A DNA stretch of 64,000 nucleotides, taken from Heyndrickxia vini. GTDB taxonomy: Bacteria; Bacillota; Bacilli; Bacillales; Bacillaceae_C. The notes under the pieces were generated by a model that ran no database searches, had not been told where the DNA came from, and worked only from the letters and a program-made list of their open reading frames with translations. Location of the stretch: assembly GCF_016772275.1 (NCBI RefSeq), contig NZ_CP065425.1:238001-302000 (forward strand). The letters run 5' to 3'. The translations under genes were made by a program, and so were the position numbers. This document shows positions 1 to 7,781 of the stretch, one piece after another; position 1 is the first letter of the stretch; every line of letters begins with the position of its first letter.

Positions 1-240
1 ATTTGTATCTCTAAGCTTTTTTGATTGTGCAATATACTGTGAATTGTGTTGTGAAATTTATGTGATTTGCTATGTGATTAGGTTTGAATTTACCTTTTCC
101 CACCTCACAAGTGAATCCGTTATTTTTCAATATCACAGTTTTTTTATTTTCCGGTTAAAAGATGTGAAGCGTAATTTGCTCCATTAATTCTTTTAATCAA
201 GCTTGTGTAAAAAATAGAATCGTGCATAACCTCTTTATTA

Positions 241-465
241 CTAATATAAAGGTTGTTGTTGATAGCAAGAAGGGAAAGAATTTATATCTTGGATCATGTG
301 GTAATCGTATTGTTTTAACGCAAATTGGGCTTGATAAAGATATTCAATTACATAAAGTTTTCTCCCTTGAGCACTGCATAATACTCCCGAGGTTCCTTGT
401 CCATTAGTAAGTGAAATGCCTACAGGTTTACCAATAAGTTGTTGAATTTTATGTTGCCAGGGCAT
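241..465 (-). CDS. Small protein of unknown function (74 aa)
   Basis: A short complete reading frame. I place the start at the ATG at 465 because an AAAGGAG sequence lies 8 bases before it; a GTG three codons upstream would sit inside that ribosome binding site. The protein begins MPWQHKIQQLIGKPVGISL and has alternating hydrophobic and polar residues (VGISL, GVLCSAQ, LYVIEYL), which suggests a small beta-barrel of the Lsm-like/DUF2642 kind found in short Bacillus proteins. There is no signal peptide or membrane segment. It stands alone, with an IS element on its upstream side. The family assignment is a guess from pattern only; function unknown. Confidence 0.5.
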   Translation of the reverse strand: MPWQHKIQQLIGKPVGISLTNGQGTSGVLCSAQGRKLYVIEYLYQAQFALKQYDYHMIQDINSFPSCYQQQPLY

Positions 466-724
466 TCTAATCACACTCCTTTGAATACCTTATGTAATAA
501 AAAAGTAAAAAGTGCATGTCGAAGGAAAAACAAAAGGTCCACAAGTATGAACACATTGTTTTTCTTAGTGATGAGGTATTAAAAAAATCATAAGTTTTTT
601 CAAGCACCAGATGAATACCATTTAAATTAGAGGAAAGCAAAGATACCTCTATAGCCCCTAAATGAACTTGGACAGTAAGAGTAATAAATATTATACTACT
701 TAATGTACCAAGGAGGCTGACATA

Positions 725-1036
725 ATGAAACGAACAAAACACTCAAAAGATTTCAAATTACAAGTCGTAAAAGAAGCCACTGAGACAGGCAATAATTCGT
801 TAGTAGCACGTCGATACGAACTGAATCCGAACATGGTAAGTCGTTGGATTCGTGAATATAAAGATGGCAAATACGGTGAAGTAGATGTTACTGTGCTGCC
901 AGATATTGATTCTAAAGAGTTATCCGAGGAAAATGAAAAGCTAAAAATAATATTAGGTGAAAAAGACCTTGAAATCGCCATTCTACGAGATCTTATAAAA
1001 AAGAAAAACCCTCACTTGCTGAAAAACTTGAAGTAG
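725..1036 (+). CDS. IS3-family transposase OrfA
   Basis: Encodes a 103-residue OrfA. Residues 1-50 form the helix-turn-helix of IS3/IS150 transposases (KRTKHSKDFKLQVVKEA, then an RYELNPNMVSRWIREYK recognition region). A leucine-zipper-like segment follows (LSEENEKLKIILGEKDLEIAILRDLIKK). AAGGAGG precedes the ATG. Near the 3' end an in-frame A AAA AAG heptamer at 997-1003 is the classical IS3 slippery site. A -1 slip there continues as EKPSLAEKLEVADRWIQKGY into the orfB frame and makes the full OrfAB transposase. OrfA alone normally acts as a DNA-binding regulator. Confidence 0.9.
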   Translation: MKRTKHSKDFKLQVVKEATETGNNSLVARRYELNPNMVSRWIREYKDGKYGEVDVTVLPDIDSKELSEENEKLKIILGEKDLEIAILRDLIKKKNPHLLKNLK

Positions 1037-1074
1037 CCGATCGTTGGATTCAAAAAGGCTACCCGATCAAAAAA

Positions 1075-1953
1075 GTGCTGAAAATCATTGGTATTTCTCG
1101 ATCCACATACTATTATCAAAAGAACTATCGTGTGGAAGAGAAGAAAGTAAGTGAGGGACGGCCAGCACCCGGTTATTCCATCAAAGAGGACGGCCAAAAG
1201 GTATCTGATGAACAAATCAAAGAATACCTACTTGAAGAAATTGCAGGCGATGGCTTCAACTATGGCTATCGTAAATTAACAAAATTACTTCGTCGAAAAT
1301 ACCATCTTATCATTAACAAGAAAAAAGTTTACCGGTTGTGCAAAGAACTTGATATTTTACGCCCGCAACGGCAAAAGAAAGTCTCATACCCTAGAAAACT
1401 AGCACGAAATCGGACGATTAAAAGTTCGAACAAATTATGGGAAATTGACATTAAATATGGCTACATCGAAGGTGAAGACCGATTCTTCTTTGTATTGTCC
1501 ATCATCGATGTGTATGATCGTAGTATTGTCGAATACTATATGGGATTAAGCTGCACAGCAAAAGACCTAAAACAAACTCTTTTGCGGGCATTATTCAAGC
1601 GCCAGCAGATAAATGAAAGGGAAAAACCTGTGATTCGCACAGACAATGGGCCACAGTTTATCTCCCATACCTTTGAAGAATTTTGTGAAAAATATACACT
1701 AGAACATGAAAGAATTCCACCAAAAACGCCAAATATGAATGCTCACATTGAGTCTTTTCATAGAATTTTTGAAGATGATTGTTTATCAAGATGGCAATTT
1801 GAAACGTATGCACAAGCCTATGAATCAGTCGCAGAGTTTATGGTGTTTTATAACGAAAGACGCATGCATTCTAGTATTTTAGACTTATCGCCAAATGAGT
1901 TTTATGAACAGCAACAATGTGAAAACGTGAAAATCAAAGAGGTACGGGTTTAA
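1075..1953 (+). CDS. IS3-family transposase OrfB (DDE integrase domain)
   Basis: The catalytic part of the transposase, expected to be made as an OrfAB fusion by -1 frameshifting at 997-1003; the ATG at 1075 lies inside the continuous orfB frame and need not be used. An HTH_21-like segment (YGYRKLTKLLRRKY) precedes the rve integrase core. The DDE residues are visible: D in LWEIDIKYGYIE, D in RTDNGPQF, and E in NAHIESFHRIFEDD. The C-terminus holds the usual YNERRMHSSI segment. Length fits the IS150 group and no stop interrupts the frame, so the element may be active. Confidence 0.9.
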   Translation: MLKIIGISRSTYYYQKNYRVEEKKVSEGRPAPGYSIKEDGQKVSDEQIKEYLLEEIAGDGFNYGYRKLTKLLRRKYHLIINKKKVYRLCKELDILRPQRQKKVSYPRKLARNRTIKSSNKLWEIDIKYGYIEGEDRFFFVLSIIDVYDRSIVEYYMGLSCTAKDLKQTLLRALFKRQQINEREKPVIRTDNGPQFISHTFEEFCEKYTLEHERIPPKTPNMNAHIESFHRIFEDDCLSRWQFETYAQAYESVAEFMVFYNERRMHSSILDLSPNEFYEQQQCENVKIKEVRV

Positions 1954-1972
1954 TCGCCCCTTCCATTTTTTC

Positions 1973-2098
1973 TTCCTTTTGTCCCAAAAATTATTTCAGC
2001 CATTTCTGGAATGGAATCAAGGGCGACGATAGTCGGGCGAAGCCTTTACCCTTGAAGGAATGGAAGCAATGGCTATGATCTCAAAAGGACAAAAGGAA
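1973..2098. repeat. Long imperfect inverted repeat in the 3' non-coding end of the IS3 element
   Basis: Three nested complementary pairs can be read directly: TTCCTTTTGTCC (1973-1984) with GGACAAAAGGAA (2087-2098), AGCCATT (1998-2004) with AATGGCT (2068-2074), and TCAAGGG (2017-2023) with CCCTTGA (2049-2055). Together they make one stem of about 50 positions per arm, between the orfB stop and the right end. It could be a transcription terminator-like or protective RNA structure, or part of the transposition signal. Confidence 0.7.
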
Positions 2099-2169
2099 AC
2101 GAAAAAGAATGTAATTTTAAGATAAAGTGAGATTAAGAGAAATACTGTCCAAAATTCGGGGGTTAATCC

Positions 2170-2376
2170 GATCGCCTAGGAAGAAGCGCAACATACAATG
2201 AAGTTTATGGCGGTTATTCAAGAGAAAAATTTAAGGAAATCACTTGTGTCATTAACCGCTTAGAAGAAAGCAAAATAAAAGAAATCATTCATGAGATTGA
2301 CGAAAATGCTTTTGTTACGGTATATGACGTTGCAGAAGTTAAGGGTGGTAATTTCAGAAAGAATAATATTCATTAG
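2170..2376 (+). pseudogene. 3' fragment of a yitT-like gene (DUF2179 domain), cut off by the IS3 element
   Basis: This stretch encodes the last 68 residues of a YitT-family protein (DRLGRSATYNEVYGGYSREK through to FRKNNIH) and ends in the same stop. It is nearly identical in protein to the end of the intact gene at 17140-18012: I see only T-to-S and T-to-N changes, plus scattered silent differences. The N-terminal membrane part is absent and the reading begins 18 bases after the IS right end. It is a paralogue remnant, not a duplicate created by the IS, because similarity stops at the termination codon. Confidence 0.9.
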
Positions 2377-2464
2377 ATATAACAAACTTATAGTTGAATT
2401 ACAAAAAGGTCTAGAATCGCATATAGATAAACTTAACGGATTCTCTCTTAAAATGCGAAAAGTG

Positions 2465-2505
2465 AAAAAGCATGGTAATTCGTAAAGGAATACTCCATGC
2501 TTTTT
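2465..2505 (+). terminator. Rho-independent terminator after the yitT remnant
   Basis: AAAAAGCATGG (2465-2475) pairs with CCATGCTTTTT (2495-2505), ending in a T run. Confidence 0.75.
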
Positions 2506-2640
2506 ATATTTATTAAAACCCATAAAACTACAAAGTCAATTACTAAAATGCTGATATAATCCGATTTATTAACAACGAGAAATGTAACTTGAATAAACTA
2601 ACGATAGTTGGAGGTAAGATGGAATGGTATGAGAATTCAT

Positions 2641-2830
2641 AGGCGGAGAATTTCCGGCTAATGTATAAAAGGGAGGATTAAGAAGCATTAATAACCGGAG
2701 ATATTCCGATTAACTTCTCTAAATAAGGAAAAATTCAAGGTTTTTTATAATATAAGCGGAAAAACTCCTCTTATTTTAAGGGAAATATAGGTATTTCCCA
2801 ATTTAAACGGAGTTTTTCCGGTTATTTTTC
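2641..2830. repeat. Four-palindrome intergenic element, copy A
   Basis: The gene-free stretch 2506-3073 holds four imperfect palindromes of the form CGGA-N-TCCG with A/T flanks, with CGGA starting at 2644, 2696, 2757 and 2808 (spacing 52, 61, 51). The last two are complementary to each other over CGGAAAAACTCC (2757-2768) and GGAGTTTTTCCG (2809-2820), with a smaller hairpin GGGAAATA/TATTTCCC between them. A second copy with the same layout is at 36610-36800. No reading frame of substance is present. Confidence 0.7.
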
Positions 2831-3073
2831 AAACATAGGGAAATAAACATTTAGCTATAGCAACTAAAATCGAATAAATTTGTCTGATAATTTGATTCAT
2901 TAGCAGGGAATGGTAATTAGCAATTCAATTATCAGATAAAGAATATCTATCCGCGAGTGGTAATTTACTATGTTACTCTTTTAAAGAAGAATGTATATAC
3001 ACTAATCATTTGGTTGATAAATACCCAGTTTATTTTTAATCAGAAAGTATAAATCTCTAAAATTATCTAACTA

Positions 3074-3102
3074 TTGTTTATTTTTAGTTATGAGTATATA
3101 AT
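3074..3102 (+). promoter_or_regulatory. Sigma-A promoter of the BASS symporter gene
   Basis: TTGTTT (3074-3079), 17-base spacer, TATAAT (3097-3102), 36 bases before the start codon. Confidence 0.65.
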
Positions 3103-3138
3103 TTAGAACATTAAATTAATTTTAGAGAGGATCAAAAT

Positions 3139-4101
3139 ATGAGAACATTAGAACGTTTTAGTCAGTTTGTTAGTAGTACATTTGCTATTTGGGTACTAAT
3201 CTTTGCGACATTTGCTTTCTTGTCACCAAATACATTTTCTTGGATTGGTGAATATATTACTATTTTGCTAGGCATTGTTATGTTTGGGATGGGTTTAACC
3301 ATTACAGTAGATGATTTTAAAGAGGTATTAACGAGACCAAAAGATGTGGCTATTGGAGTAGTTGGTCAGTTTGTTATTATGCCTAGTCTTGCTTATCTTT
3401 TGGCAAAAGGACTTAATTTACCGCCGGAGGTTGCAATAGGAGTTATATTAGTTGGATCTTGCCCGGGAGGAACTTCATCGAACGTTATGACATTTTTGTC
3501 CAAGGGAGATGTAGCACTTTCTGTAACTATTACGTCTATTACAACTCTTCTGGCACCTTTTGTTACACCAGCACTTATTTTATTATTTGCTAGTGAATGG
3601 GTTGATATAGCGCCAAGTTCGTTATTCATTTCGATTGTACAAGTTGTCCTTATTCCGATTATACTGGGAATCATCGTTCAAAAATTATTTAAAAAACCTG
3701 CACAAGCAAGTGTAAAAGTTTTACCGTTGATTTCAGTAGTTGCAATCGTAGCAATTGTATCTGCAGTAGTTGCCGGAAGCCAAGCGAAAATTGCAGAAAC
3801 AGGATTGTTAATTTTTGCTGTTGTTATTTTGCACAACACACTCGGTTATTTGTTAGGTTACCTATTAGGAAAATTATTCAAAATGAATTTATCAAAGAAG
3901 AAAGCAATCGCAATCGAAGTTGGTATGCAAAATTCTGGATTAGGAGTTGCCCTTGCATCTGCTCATTTTTCACCTTTAGCAGCAGTACCAAGTGCAATCT
4001 TTAGTGTATGGCATAATATTTCAGGTCCCATTTTGGCAACCATCTTTAGACGTATGAAAGAAAAAGAAGAAGTAGTAGTTAACGAGAGTAAGGTTATATA
4101 A
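3139..4101 (+). CDS. Bile acid:sodium symporter (BASS) family transporter, YocS-like
   Basis: A 320-residue integral membrane protein with about nine to ten hydrophobic segments over residues 12-305. The BASS-family signature region is clear: VMFGMGLTITVDDF near residue 55, then GVILVGSCPGGTSSNVMTFL near 110, a conserved substrate and sodium site loop, and KKAIAIEVGMQNSGLGVALA near 255. The closest Bacillus relative by pattern is YocS; some bacterial members (PanS type) carry ketopantoate or pantothenate, so the substrate is uncertain. The start has an AGAGAGG ribosome binding site and a good promoter upstream. The gene stands alone and is followed at once by a tandem repeat array. Confidence 0.88.
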   Translation: MRTLERFSQFVSSTFAIWVLIFATFAFLSPNTFSWIGEYITILLGIVMFGMGLTITVDDFKEVLTRPKDVAIGVVGQFVIMPSLAYLLAKGLNLPPEVAIGVILVGSCPGGTSSNVMTFLSKGDVALSVTITSITTLLAPFVTPALILLFASEWVDIAPSSLFISIVQVVLIPIILGIIVQKLFKKPAQASVKVLPLISVVAIVAIVSAVVAGSQAKIAETGLLIFAVVILHNTLGYLLGYLLGKLFKMNLSKKKAIAIEVGMQNSGLGVALASAHFSPLAAVPSAIFSVWHNISGPILATIFRRMKEKEEVVVNESKVI

Positions 4102-4127
4102 GAATAATAATAAAGTTGTCCCGCTTT

Positions 4128-4750
4128 AGGTATCATAGCTGCTTGATCTACACTTTTATCGGATCGCTTCCGGCTAATCCGATCCCATAAACTCGGAGGC
4201 GGCTTAGTTATCGGCCGCTTCAACCTCATTAGGTCCCATAGCACCCAAAGTTGCCCTGTTATCGGACTGCTTCGGGCTGTACCGAACCCATAAACGTAGA
4301 GGCGGGCATGCTATGGGTCCGCTTCAACTTCATTAGGTCCCATAGCACCCAAAGTTGCCTTGCTATCGGACTGCTTCGGGCTGTACCGAACCCATAAACG
4401 TAGAGGCGGCCTTGCCATGGGCCCGCTTTAACTTTATTAGGTCCCATAGCACCCAAAGTTGCCTTGCTATCGGACTGCTTCGGGCTGTACCGAACCCATA
4501 AACGTAGAGGCGGCCTTGCCATGGGCCCGCTTTAACTTTATTAGGTCCCATAGCACCCAAAGTTGCCCTGTTATCGGACTGCTTCGGGCTGTACCGAACC
4601 CTTAAATGTAGAGGCGGGCATGCTATCGGTCCGCTTCAACTTCATTAGGTCCCATAGCACCCAGAGTTGCCTTGCTATCGGACTGCTTCCGGCTATACCG
4701 AACCTATAAACGTAGAGGCGGCTTTGCTATGGGCCCGCTTCAATTTCTTT
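4128..4750. repeat. Tandem repeat array 1: six 104-bp units, each a dimer of 52-bp half-units
   Basis: Units begin with AGGTCCCATAGCACCC at 4231, 4335, 4439, 4543 and 4647 (exact 104-base spacing), with a diverged first unit at 4128. Within each unit two 52-base halves share CCCATA and a TATSGGWCYGCTTC box. Read on the minus strand the unit contains GTCCGATAGCA, about 13 bases, then TGCTATGGGAC: a hairpin stem with one mismatch. The array is GC-rich against its surroundings. Open frames through it follow from the repeat and change frame every unit, so I treat it as non-coding. It belongs to the same 52-bp family as the arrays at 19.8 and 39.0 kb. Confidence 0.92.
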
Positions 4751-4937
4751 ATTAGAGCCAGTGTCACCTTGGCTAGGGGGAAGAAAACCGTGACCATTGT
4801 AACAATATTTGCTTCGCGTTCTCCCTGTAAATAACAATTAAATCCAAATTTAATTATAAAGCGACTTCCAAAAGAGGCTGATAATTGTGTAAAATGTAAA
4901 ATAAAGATAAAAAATATAGGATCTGGAGAGGTTACCA

Positions 4938-5573
4938 TTGAGTAAACGTATTGTGATCTGGGATATTATTTGTTATTTGATATTTCCAATTGTTATTTGG
5001 AATTATGGAAAGAATCATATAGGTGAATATTATGCCATGCTAGTTTCTACATTGCCGGGAATTTTATACAGCATCGTTCGCTTCATTTTACTTAAAAGAG
5101 TAAATTTATTTGGAATTTTTATGGTTTTAAATTTATTAATTGGAACACTTGTTGATGTACTTGCGGGGTCAGCAATCCAGATGTTATGGAATGATGTATT
5201 TTATTCTTACATATTAGCTCTTATTTTTATTGTTACTATTGTCGTTAATAAACCTTTGTTTCTATTCTTCTCGCTAGATTTAGTAGAAATGCAAGGACAC
5301 AATCGGACAAAAATGAAAAGTTTGTTCTATCAAAAGAAGATATTATTTATTTATAAATTAATAACTTTCGGTTTTGCTTTTAGAGAAATACTTTTATCTT
5401 CATTGAAAATTGCACTTATACTTAAATATGGTGTAAATTCATTTGATAAATCAATAATACTAAGACAAATTTTGAGTTGGGGGACTTTTGGTATTTCTTT
5501 TTACGGTTTCTTTTATATATCGAAGTTACTGAACAATCAGACAAATAGTCAAAAAACTTCCGATATATGTTAA
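4938..5573 (+). CDS. VC0807-like integral membrane protein
   Basis: A 211-residue protein with about five to six membrane segments: ICYLIFPIVIW at the N-terminus, MLVSTLPGILYSIVRFIL, FGIFMVLNLLIGTLVDVLA, SYILALIFIVTIVV, LITFGFAF and FGISFYGFFYISKLL. Size and layout match the VC0807/DUF3159-type family of unknown function; this is recognition by pattern and not certain. The start is a TTG with GGAGAGG 7 bases upstream. It precedes the ABC-LytTR gene by 54 bases and may be cotranscribed with it. No catalytic motif is visible. Confidence 0.6.
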   Translation: MSKRIVIWDIICYLIFPIVIWNYGKNHIGEYYAMLVSTLPGILYSIVRFILLKRVNLFGIFMVLNLLIGTLVDVLAGSAIQMLWNDVFYSYILALIFIVTIVVNKPLFLFFSLDLVEMQGHNRTKMKSLFYQKKILFIYKLITFGFAFREILLSSLKIALILKYGVNSFDKSIILRQILSWGTFGISFYGFFYISKLLNNQTNSQKTSDIC

Positions 5574-5627
5574 AAAAGCAGCAGAATTAAAAAATGGAAA
5601 TTTTCCGACCTGAGGTGTTTAATCGAC

Positions 5628-6761
5628 ATGTGCTTATTGCAAATAAAACAAATTGAAAAAAGTAAAGGAAATACGATTGTATTTCCAAAGATAGATTTAG
5701 ATATTCATAAAGAAGAGATTGTAGCGATTCAGTGCAATCATGAAGTTGGAAAACAGTTAATCATGATGATAATTGGCGAGACACCCATTTCAAACGGGGA
5801 AGTATTGCTGGAAGGCTTGCCTATAAACCACCATTTTAAAAGCCTATCTAACCGTGTAGGGTTATTTTTATTGGATGAAGCGATGTATGAACGACTGACA
5901 CCGAAGGAGTACCTTAATTTTTATAAAAGGTTATATGATGTGGACGAAGAGATTAATTCACTCCTTCAAAAAGTAGGTTTAATTGAAAAAGTGAAATCAA
6001 AAATTAGTAAACTTACATATTCAGAAAAGAAACGGTTACAGCTTGCTAGGGCAATTTTGCATCTGCCGGGCTTGCTTATTATGGAAGAGCCTGATCAAAA
6101 TATTGATATCGAAAGTAAAATCATTATGCAAAGAGTATTAGAAGACTTTAAAGGACAAGGAAAAGCCGTTCTCATTACGACAAACAACTTTGAAAGTGCC
6201 ATTTCTATGACAAATACGGTTTACCGTCTGAATGAGGTAGGCTTAAAGAAAATTGATGTCGTGGATGAGGAAAAGGGTACTTTGCATGCCGTTTCAATAG
6301 ATGACCAGGTGATAGATTCGCCACCAACAATCGTAAATGAAGAAATAGAAAATTCAACTGCAGAAGAGGCAAATGAGGGTAAAGAAAAAGCGGAAGAGGA
6401 AGCTACTATCATTCATAGACCATTACGGATTGAAAAAATTCCGGCAAAAGTCGAAGATAAAATGATCCTATTTGATCCCACGGAGATTGTCTTCGTTGAG
6501 AGTAATGAAGGAATCTCCCACCTACATGTAAATGGAGAAGTCTTTCCTTGTTCCATTACTTTGAATGACCTATCGGAACGATTACGACCATTTGGCTTTT
6601 TTCGCTGTCATCGATCCTATATTGTCAATTTACAAAAAGTACGGGAAGTAATCACTTGGACTAGAAATAGCTATAGTCTCATTCTTGAAGATTCCAAGAA
6701 AAGCCCTGTTCCATTATCCAAAGGAAAATTAAATGAGTTAAAAGTGATCCTCGGAATTTGA
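5628..6761 (+). CDS. Degenerate ABC-ATPase domain fused to a LytTR DNA-binding domain (regulator)
   Basis: A 377-residue two-domain protein. Residues 1-210 have the ABC-ATPase fold, but every catalytic motif is altered. The Walker A region reads NHEVGKQ instead of GxxGxGKT, the signature region LTYSEKKRLQLARAIL instead of LSGGQ, and Walker B LLIMEEPDQNID, with Glu in place of the Asp. A charged linker (EEIENSTAEEANEGKEKAEE) follows. Residues about 265-375 form a LytTR domain (ILFDPTEIVFVESNEG, then FFRCHRSYIVNLQKV, ending VPLSKGKLNELKVIL). LytTR domains bind pairs of 9-bp repeats in promoters. The next two genes encode a normal ABC ATPase and permease, so this is likely their dedicated transcription factor, with the dead ATPase serving as a sensor or docking domain (inference). 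The ribosome binding site is weak (GAGGTG, 12 bases from the ATG). Confidence 0.82.
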   Translation: MCLLQIKQIEKSKGNTIVFPKIDLDIHKEEIVAIQCNHEVGKQLIMMIIGETPISNGEVLLEGLPINHHFKSLSNRVGLFLLDEAMYERLTPKEYLNFYKRLYDVDEEINSLLQKVGLIEKVKSKISKLTYSEKKRLQLARAILHLPGLLIMEEPDQNIDIESKIIMQRVLEDFKGQGKAVLITTNNFESAISMTNTVYRLNEVGLKKIDVVDEEKGTLHAVSIDDQVIDSPPTIVNEEIENSTAEEANEGKEKAEEEATIIHRPLRIEKIPAKVEDKMILFDPTEIVFVESNEGISHLHVNGEVFPCSITLNDLSERLRPFGFFRCHRSYIVNLQKVREVITWTRNSYSLILEDSKKSPVPLSKGKLNELKVILGI

Positions 6762-6781
6762 GAATTTGTTCACATCTAAAA

Positions 6782-6808
6782 GAGCATTTTTTAGTCAAAA
6801 AAATGCTC
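6782..6808. terminator. Hairpin between the LytTR gene and the ABC genes
   Basis: GAGCATTTTTT (6782-6792), 4-base loop, AAAAAAATGCTC (6797-6808). The U-rich part is inside the stem, so termination strength is uncertain, but it separates the two transcripts. Confidence 0.5.
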
Positions 6809-6835
6809 CACTCACCCTAAAATTGGTGCCATTCA

Positions 6836-6844
6836 ACCGTTTAT
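6836..6844 (+). promoter_or_regulatory. Candidate LytTR half-site
   Basis: ACCGTTTAT matches the LytTR-type 9-mer [TA][AC][CA]GTTN[AG][TG]. A partial second match, TGCGTTTCA, lies 33 bases on (6869-6877). Typical pairs are about 21-23 bases apart, so the spacing is one helical turn longer than usual. It lies about 90 bases before the ABC ATPase gene. Confidence 0.35.
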
Positions 6845-6935
6845 ATACTCCCTTCGCCTTGATATTACTGCGTTTCACTGATTTTGCAACTAAACTTAAA
6901 TCAAGAAAACGAAAACGTGAAAAGGGGTAATGTAA

Positions 6936-7781
6936 ATGGAAAATGTTATCGAAGTTCGAGAACTTGTTAAATCATTTGAAAACAAGATGGCATTAAAAAA
7001 TGTAAATTTTCAAGTAAAAAAAGGAGAAACCATTGGTTTTTTAGGACCAAGTGGTTCCGGTAAAACGACAACGATCAAAATTTTAACAGCCCAACTTCAT
7101 CCAACAGCTGGAGAGGTTATAGTGTTTGGTCAACCTATCCATAAATTAAAAGATCCTACTTATATGAGGAGAATCGGAATCTTAACAGATAATAGTGGCC
7201 TTTACGAACGACTTAGTATCTACGATAACCTTGCCTTATATTGTGATTTATATGATGTGGACAAAAGTAGAATCAATGAGGTTCTTGAATCTGTTAATCT
7301 AATACAAGATAAGAAGAAACCAGTTCAAAAACTATCAAAAGGGATGAAGCAGCGGGTTACATTGGCAAGAGCCATCCTACATAAACCTGATCTTCTCTTT
7401 TTAGATGAACCAACCTCTGCCTTAGATCCAGTCAATACAAAGCATATTCATGCGGGCCTAAAGAAATTGAATCAAGAAGGAACAACCATTTTTTTAACAA
7501 CCCATGACATGCAAGAAGCAGAAGACCTTTGTGATCGCATTGCGTTCTTGAATAACGGTGAGATCATGCTACTGGACACACCCCGAAATGTAAGAGCACA
7601 ACAAGAAAATACAACGATTTCGCTTTTATTAAAAGGAAATCGTACAGTTGTAGTTGATAAAGGTGAAGAAGGGGCAAAGGAAATCTATCAATATATGAAA
7701 GATGGACAGATTTTAACCATTCATTCCAATGAGCCGACACTTGGAGACATTTTCGTACAATTAACAGGGAGGAACTTATAA
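6936..7781 (+). CDS. ABC transporter ATP-binding protein (LytTR-linked exporter)
   Basis: A 281-residue cytoplasmic ATPase with intact motifs: Walker A GPSGSGKTT near residue 37, signature LSKGMKQRVTLARA near 134, Walker B LLFLDEPTSALD near 155 and the H-loop TTHDMQEAEDL near 190. The C-terminal part has the variable accessory region of ABC-2 type exporters (DrrA/YhcH-like). AAGGGG precedes the ATG. It overlaps the permease gene by one base (TAATG), so the pair is translationally coupled. Together they form an ABC-2 exporter, probably controlled by the LytTR fusion protein upstream. Substrate unknown; related systems handle peptides or antibiotics. Confidence 0.9.
   Translation: MENVIEVRELVKSFENKMALKNVNFQVKKGETIGFLGPSGSGKTTTIKILTAQLHPTAGEVIVFGQPIHKLKDPTYMRRIGILTDNSGLYERLSIYDNLALYCDLYDVDKSRINEVLESVNLIQDKKKPVQKLSKGMKQRVTLARAILHKPDLLFLDEPTSALDPVNTKHIHAGLKKLNQEGTTIFLTTHDMQEAEDLCDRIAFLNNGEIMLLDTPRNVRAQQENTTISLLLKGNRTVVVDKGEEGAKEIYQYMKDGQILTIHSNEPTLGDIFVQLTGRNL

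Larger units (their letters stand above)
669..2151 (+). mobile_element. IS3-family (IS150-like) insertion sequence, 1483 bp
   Basis: The element is bounded by terminal inverted repeats TGGACAGTA at 669 and TACTGTCCA ending at 2151, with the TG...CA ends typical of IS3. It holds overlapping orfA and orfB and about 200 bases of structured non-coding sequence after orfB. The flanks show no target duplication: GAAC or AACT lies to the left and AAAT/AATT to the right. The right flank runs into a severed yitT gene end whose 5' part is missing on the left, so the insertion was followed by an adjacent deletion or other rearrangement. Both reading frames look intact. Confidence 0.88.

Noticed and set aside
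467-742. Minus-strand frame of 91 codons left of the IS3 orfA
   Set aside because: It starts inside orfA and crosses the IS boundary, lacks a ribosome binding site and resembles nothing.
4259-4560. Minus-strand frames of 65-87 codons with repeated KLKRAH and GSVQPEAVR segments
   Set aside because: Products of the 104-bp repeat array; no start signals and no resemblance to known proteins.
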